DNA of 64,000 bases, from NCBI RefSeq assembly GCF_003336875.1, contig NZ_QGNJ01000002.1, positions 372,001 to 436,000 on the forward strand. Direction: 5' to 3'. The number at the start of each line of letters is the position of its first letter. Position 1 is the stretch's first letter. The translations under genes were made by a program, and so were the position numbers. Positions 60,596-64,000 of the stretch are shown here, piece by piece. Origin of the DNA: Oleisolibacter albus (GTDB lineage: Bacteria > Pseudomonadota > Alphaproteobacteria > Azospirillales > Azospirillaceae). The notes beneath the pieces were generated by a model. The model did no database searches. It was given only the letters and a program-made list of their open reading frames with translations, and had not been told where the DNA came from.

Positions 60596-61600
60596 ATGGA
60601 AACCGTTTTGGCGTTCCTCTCCGACGACTTCCTGGGGAAGGCCGTCTGGATGTGGATGCTCTTCATGGGCATCGTCGTGGCACTGCTGGTCTTTGACCTG
60701 GGTGTGCTCAACAAGAAGGACCATGTCATCGAGGTGAAGGAGAGCCTGTGGCTCTCGGCCTTCTACATCGCCATTGCCGCGGCTTTCGGCGGCTGGGTGT
60801 GGTGGAGCCTGGGGCCGGACCCCGGCATCCAGTACTTCACAGGCTTCGCCCTGGAAAAGGCACTGGCGCTGGACAACGTCTTCGTCATCTCGCTGATCTT
60901 CTCCTATTTCGCCGTGCCCCGCCTGTACCAGCACCGCGTGCTGTTCTGGGGCATCCTGGGCGTCATCGTGCTGCGCGGCATCATGATCGGCCTTGGGGCG
61001 GCCCTGGTGACCGAATTCGATTGGGTGCTCTATATCTTCGGTGCCTTCCTGCTGATCACCGGCGTGAAGATGCTGTTCATGCAGGGCGGTGAGGATAAGG
61101 ACATCGGTGACAATCCCGTGCTGCGCTTCCTGAAGAGGCACATGCGCGTCACCGACGAGATGCACGGCCACGACTTCTTCGTGAAGAAGCCGGATCCGAA
61201 GACGGGCCGTATAGTGCGCTGGGCCACGCCCCTGTTTCTGGCCCTGCTGATGGTCGAGTTCGCCGACATCGTCTTCGCGGTGGACAGCGTACCCGCCATC
61301 TTCGCCATCACCACCGACCCCTATATCGTCTATACCAGCAATATTTTTGCCATCCTTGGCCTGCGCGCCCTCTACTTCGCGCTGGCGGCTATGGTCCACC
61401 GCTTCCATTACCTGAAGTATGCGCTGGCCCTGGTACTGGTGTTCATCGGCGGCAAAATCTTCTGGAACCAGCTCTACGGCAAGCTGGACCCCGCCGTCTC
61501 GCTGGGCGTCACCTTTGCCCTGCTCTCGGGCGGCGTCCTCTACTCCCTGTGGAAGACGGCCCGCGAGCCGAAGGGCGATCTGGTGTCCACCGCCGAATAA
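60596..61600 (+). CDS. TerC-family membrane protein
   Basis: A 334-residue integral membrane protein with about nine helices. The family core reads FALEKALALDNVFVISLIFS (about residue 82) and FADIVFAVDSVPAIFAITTD (about 220), with the Asp residues expected for metal transport. The length and TerC/Alx-type architecture fit manganese or tellurite-resistance-related exporters. Start ATG 60596 is preceded by AGGAAAC and by the structured leader at 60481-60572. A terminator follows. Confidence 0.9.
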   Translation: METVLAFLSDDFLGKAVWMWMLFMGIVVALLVFDLGVLNKKDHVIEVKESLWLSAFYIAIAAAFGGWVWWSLGPDPGIQYFTGFALEKALALDNVFVISLIFSYFAVPRLYQHRVLFWGILGVIVLRGIMIGLGAALVTEFDWVLYIFGAFLLITGVKMLFMQGGEDKDIGDNPVLRFLKRHMRVTDEMHGHDFFVKKPDPKTGRIVRWATPLFLALLMVEFADIVFAVDSVPAIFAITTDPYIVYTSNIFAILGLRALYFALAAMVHRFHYLKYALALVLVFIGGKIFWNQLYGKLDPAVSLGVTFALLSGGVLYSLWKTAREPKGDLVSTAE

Positions 61601-61634
61601 GGCGGACGGTTAAGGCAGGCCGTGCCGGATGCGG

Positions 61635-61666
61635 CAGGTGGGGGAGCGATCCCCCGCCTGTCTTTT
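61635..61666 (+). terminator. Bidirectional-looking terminator between two TerC-family genes
   Basis: An 11-bp stem with one G-U pair (CAGGTGGGGGA at 61635-61645 with TCCCCCGCCTG at 61650-61660) has a GCGA loop and TCTTTT tail. Confidence 0.85.
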
Positions 61667-61670
61667 CGGG

Positions 61671-62327
61671 TCAGAGCGTGGCGCCCATGGCGTGGGCCAC
61701 GTCCAACCCGCCTTCGATGATCATCCTCACCGCCACATAGGCGATGACGGCCAGCCCCAGATAGGCGATCCAGTGGTAACGGCCCAGCAGCCGCGCGATC
61801 AACGTGGCGGCGGCGCCCATGAAGGCGACCGACAGGGCCAGACCCAACACCAGCACCTCGGGATGCTCGGTGGCGGCGCCGGCCACAGCCAGCACATTGT
61901 CCAGCGACATGGACAGGTCGGCCAGCACGATCTGGCGGATGGCCTGCCCAACCGGCTTGCTGCCGGCGGCCGGCAGCGCCTCGGCCCGTGGATTGTCCTC
62001 GCTCTCGTCCACGGCCTCGGCCACCACCTCGGCGCCGGTCTCCTCCTCGCTTTGGGAACGGATCTCCCGCCACAGCTTCCAGCAGACCCAGAGCAGCAGG
62101 ATACCGCCGGCCAGCATCAGCCCGACGATGCTCAACAGCTTGGTGGCCGCCAGCGCGAACAGGATCCGCAGCACCACGGCGGCGCAGATGCCCCAGAAGA
62201 TGACCGTGCGCCGCTTGTCCTTGGCGACGCCCGCCGCCGCCATGCCGACGACGATGGCATTGTCCCCCGCCAGCACGACGTCGATGAAGACGACCTGCCA
62301 CAGGGCGTTGAGGAACGACATGTCCAT
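61671..62327 (-). CDS. TerC-family membrane protein (YjbE-like)
   Basis: A 218-residue membrane protein from ATG 62327. The conserved halves read FIDVVLAGDNAIVVGMAAAG (about residues 13-32) and ADLSMSLDNVLAVAGAA (about residue 135). A charged cytosolic loop (EEETGAEVVAEAVDESEDNP) separates them. It is a shorter paralogous TerC type; a TTG (62342) could extend it by five residues. It converges on the larger TerC gene. Confidence 0.88.
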   Translation of the reverse strand: MDMSFLNALWQVVFIDVVLAGDNAIVVGMAAAGVAKDKRRTVIFWGICAAVVLRILFALAATKLLSIVGLMLAGGILLLWVCWKLWREIRSQSEEETGAEVVAEAVDESEDNPRAEALPAAGSKPVGQAIRQIVLADLSMSLDNVLAVAGAATEHPEVLVLGLALSVAFMGAAATLIARLLGRYHWIAYLGLAVIAYVAVRMIIEGGLDVAHAMGATL

Positions 62328-62586
62328 GACGATGGAATCCAAACGGGCGGGATGAGCCCCTGTGTTCTAGCACGCCCATCCGGGCCGGCCCACCGTCCGG
62401 CGGTGGACAGGCAGCCTTGCAGGGAAATCAGGTGCGGGTGGCGGGATCGGCAACTGTCATTGCCTTATCCACTATCGAGTGGTGGAAACGACCACATGGC
62501 GCGCGACCAGCATCCGATGGCGCGGCCCGGACCATCCAGGAAATCTGCCATTCTGCCGCCGTCTCCGCGGTCTGGCACGCCGCCTG
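62328..62586. other. Intergenic region upstream of the RND adaptor gene
   Basis: No gene recognised. Short hairpins such as CCACT/AGTGG near 62472 are visible. It abuts the inverted-repeat structure at 62587-62647. Confidence 0.35.
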
Positions 62587-62647
62587 CTTATCGGCTCGCC
62601 GAGAGTGGAGGCGCCGCGGCGCCTTCCCGGGGAAACAAGCCGATAAG
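62587..62647. promoter_or_regulatory. Long inverted repeat enclosing an inner hairpin, upstream of the RND adaptor
   Basis: A perfect 10-bp inverted repeat (CTTATCGGCT at 62587-62596 with AGCCGATAAG at 62638-62647) encloses a perfect 8-bp inner stem (AGGCGCCG/CGGCGCCT, 62609-62624). The adaptor ATG is 19 bases downstream. It could be a leader RNA structure or an operator. Confidence 0.45.
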
Positions 62648-62665
62648 GCTGCTGTGGGGGGTGTC

Positions 62666-64000
62666 ATGGATGTGATGGAATCGGCCCTGGGACGGGGTGA
62701 GCCGGTTGTGGAGGTGCCGCCGGTCCGGCCGCGGCGCCTGCGCCTGCCGGATCGGGCCGGGCTGCGGGCGCGGCTGCGCCGCTGGCGTCGCGGTCTGGTG
62801 GCACTGGGTATTCTCCTGGCCGGCATCAGCGGTCTGGCCGTGCTAGTGGCCAGCAAGCCCGAGGTCCCGCGGGAGGCGCGGCCGGAACGGGTGTGGAGCG
62901 TGGATGCCATTCCAGCCGCCGCCGCCACGCACCAGCCACAGATCAGCCTGCTGGGCACCATGCAGCCGGGCCGGACGGTGGAACTGCGCGCTCTGGTCGG
63001 GGGAACGGTGGTGGCGGTGTCGCCGGCCCTGCGCAATGGCGGCGTGGTCCGGGCCGGTGATCTTCTGTTGCAGGTGGAGCCACTGGATTACGAACTGGCC
63101 CTGGCAGAGACGCGCGCCGGGCTGGCGGAAGCCCGTGCCCGCCTGGACGAGCTGCGCGCCACCAGCGCCGCAGAAAAGGCCAAGCTGCAATTCGCCCGCC
63201 AGCAGTTGGATCTGCGCGAACGCGACCTGACCCGCAGCCAGCAGCTGTTCGAGAAGGGCACAATCGCCGCCCCGCGGCTGGAACAGGCCCAGGTGGCCAT
63301 GGCCCAGGAACGCCAGTCCTTCACCGCCGCCCAGAACGATGTTGCCGCCGGCGAGGCCCGCGTGCGTCAGCAGGAGGCCGCAGTGCAACGGCTGGAGGCG
63401 CAGTTGGGCCGGGCCGAGGCCGATCTGGCCCGCACGCGCCTAGTGGCGCCGTTTGACGGATTTGTCGGCCGGGTCGGGGCGGAGCAGGGCATGCGCCTGT
63501 CCCCCGCCGACCGGGTGGCCGAACTGTCCGGGGCCGAGGGTCTGGAGGCGCAGGTGACCCTGTCCACCGAAGCCTATGGCCGTCTGGCGGCCGAAAGCAG
63601 TGACGGTCGCGGGGTCATCGGCCGCCCGGCCCGGGTGGTCTGGACCCTGGGTAGCACGCCGCTGGTCTATCCTGCCCGGGTGGAGCGGGTGGTGGACCGG
63701 CTGGACACCGCCAGCGGCGGTGTCACCCTGTTCGTGCGGCTCGAGGGCAGCGTGCTCGACCAGCCGCTACGGCCGGGCGCCTTCGTCCAGGTGGAAATCC
63801 CCGACCGCGCCTATGCCGCGGTGGTGCGGCTGCCGGTAACGGCGCTGCATGAGGGGGGCCGGGTCTATGTGGTCGGTGCCGGCGACCGGCTGGAGGCCCG
63901 CCCGGTGACGGTGGCTGCCAGCAGCGCTGACAGCGTCTATGTGGCCGACGGGCTTGCCGCCGGAGACCGGGTGGTCACCACCCGCTTCCAGGAGATCGCG
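62666..64000 (+). CDS. RND efflux periplasmic adaptor (membrane fusion protein), partial
   Basis: The gene runs off the right edge; 445 residues are visible. An N-terminal membrane anchor (about residues 40-65: LVALGILLAGISGLAVLVAS) precedes a lipoyl-type domain (QISLLGTMQPGRTVELRALV), a long alpha-helical hairpin with heptad-like repeats (about 150-265), and the returning RTRLVAPFDGFVGRVGAEQG. Barrel and membrane-proximal domains follow. It would link an RND transporter to an outer-membrane channel. Its partner genes are beyond the window. ATG 62666 (MDVMESALG) is assumed; the ribosome binding site is weak. Confidence 0.9.
   Translation, partial: MDVMESALGRGEPVVEVPPVRPRRLRLPDRAGLRARLRRWRRGLVALGILLAGISGLAVLVASKPEVPREARPERVWSVDAIPAAAATHQPQISLLGTMQPGRTVELRALVGGTVVAVSPALRNGGVVRAGDLLLQVEPLDYELALAETRAGLAEARARLDELRATSAAEKAKLQFARQQLDLRERDLTRSQQLFEKGTIAAPRLEQAQVAMAQERQSFTAAQNDVAAGEARVRQQEAAVQRLEAQLGRAEADLARTRLVAPFDGFVGRVGAEQGMRLSPADRVAELSGAEGLEAQVTLSTEAYGRLAAESSDGRGVIGRPARVVWTLGSTPLVYPARVERVVDRLDTASGGVTLFVRLEGSVLDQPLRPGAFVQVEIPDRAYAAVVRLPVTALHEGGRVYVVGAGDRLEARPVTVAASSADSVYVADGLAAGDRVVTTRFQEIA

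Overview
The window reads as a chromosomal segment of a GC-rich alphaproteobacterium, most likely of the Rhodospirillales/Azospirillaceae type (inference). The pointers are the lptB-rpoN-hpf-ptsN block, a RegB/RegA redox two-component pair, the DUF1476 zeta inhibitor of the F1-ATPase, purC followed by purS, and many GC-rich membrane or exported proteins. I saw no rRNA, tRNA, integrase, transposase, insertion sequence or CRISPR array. Almost all genes share one base composition. Exceptions are the short AT-rich stretches near 23.08-23.35 kb, 45.95-46.25 kb and 53.70-53.77 kb, all noncoding and upstream of genes.

Layout. 0-3.1 kb: end of lptB, then rpoN, long-form hpf and ptsN, closed by a strong terminator. 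3.3-16.4 kb: small membrane and housekeeping genes (SRPBCC protein, BAX inhibitor-1 family, tandem GNAT, HAD phosphatase, nucleoside hydrolase, acyltransferase-like membrane protein, dipeptide epimerase, an outer-membrane barrel, two tandem paralogous membrane proteins, an FG-GAP/ASPIC protein). 16.7-21.5 kb: class I ribonucleotide reductase. nrdA and nrdB are split by two paralogous EF-hand lipoproteins, and both reductase genes carry NrdR-box-like sites. 21.5-23.1 kb: two tandem paralogous proteins of unknown function behind a palindrome-rich AT-rich promoter region. 23.6-25.7 kb: exported prolyl oligopeptidase.

25.8-31.2 kb: a tail-anchored protein, a ribosome-hibernation-like protein fused to a cold-shock-like domain, an amidoligase/peptidase-C26 pair, and a pentapeptide-repeat protein next to a CheZ-like phosphatase carrying two FliM-like peptides. 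31.4-35.4 kb: a tightly overlapping three-gene operon (archaeal-type nucleoside monophosphate phosphorylase, PRPP-synthetase homologue, beta-CASP metallo-beta-lactamase nuclease) that looks like an RNA/nucleotide salvage route. 35.4-42.4 kb: DUF445 protein, a structured intergenic region with an orphan terminator, a GST-like protein, RegA/RegB, an ABC ATPase without its permease, ATPase zeta subunit and an NRDE protein. 42.7-45.9 kb: purC, purS, an exported protein and an M28 peptidase.

46.4-53.3 kb: a large TonB-dependent receptor, a Tat-lipoprotein of the D-amino-acid-oxidase type, and aconitase. 53.9-59.9 kb: an oligopeptide ABC transporter (oppB, oppC, oppD, oppF) with an M2 peptidase lipoprotein where a substrate-binding protein would be expected. 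60-64 kb: a small membrane protein, two convergent TerC-family genes (one behind a structured leader) and the start of an RND efflux adaptor, also behind a strong inverted-repeat structure.

The most notable items are the NMP-phosphorylase/PRPP/nuclease operon, the amidoligase pair, the unexplained paralog pair with its palindromic promoter, the orphan terminator at 36.95 kb, the CheZ with two FliM-like peptides, and the NrdR-box architecture around a reductase that lacks ATP cones.
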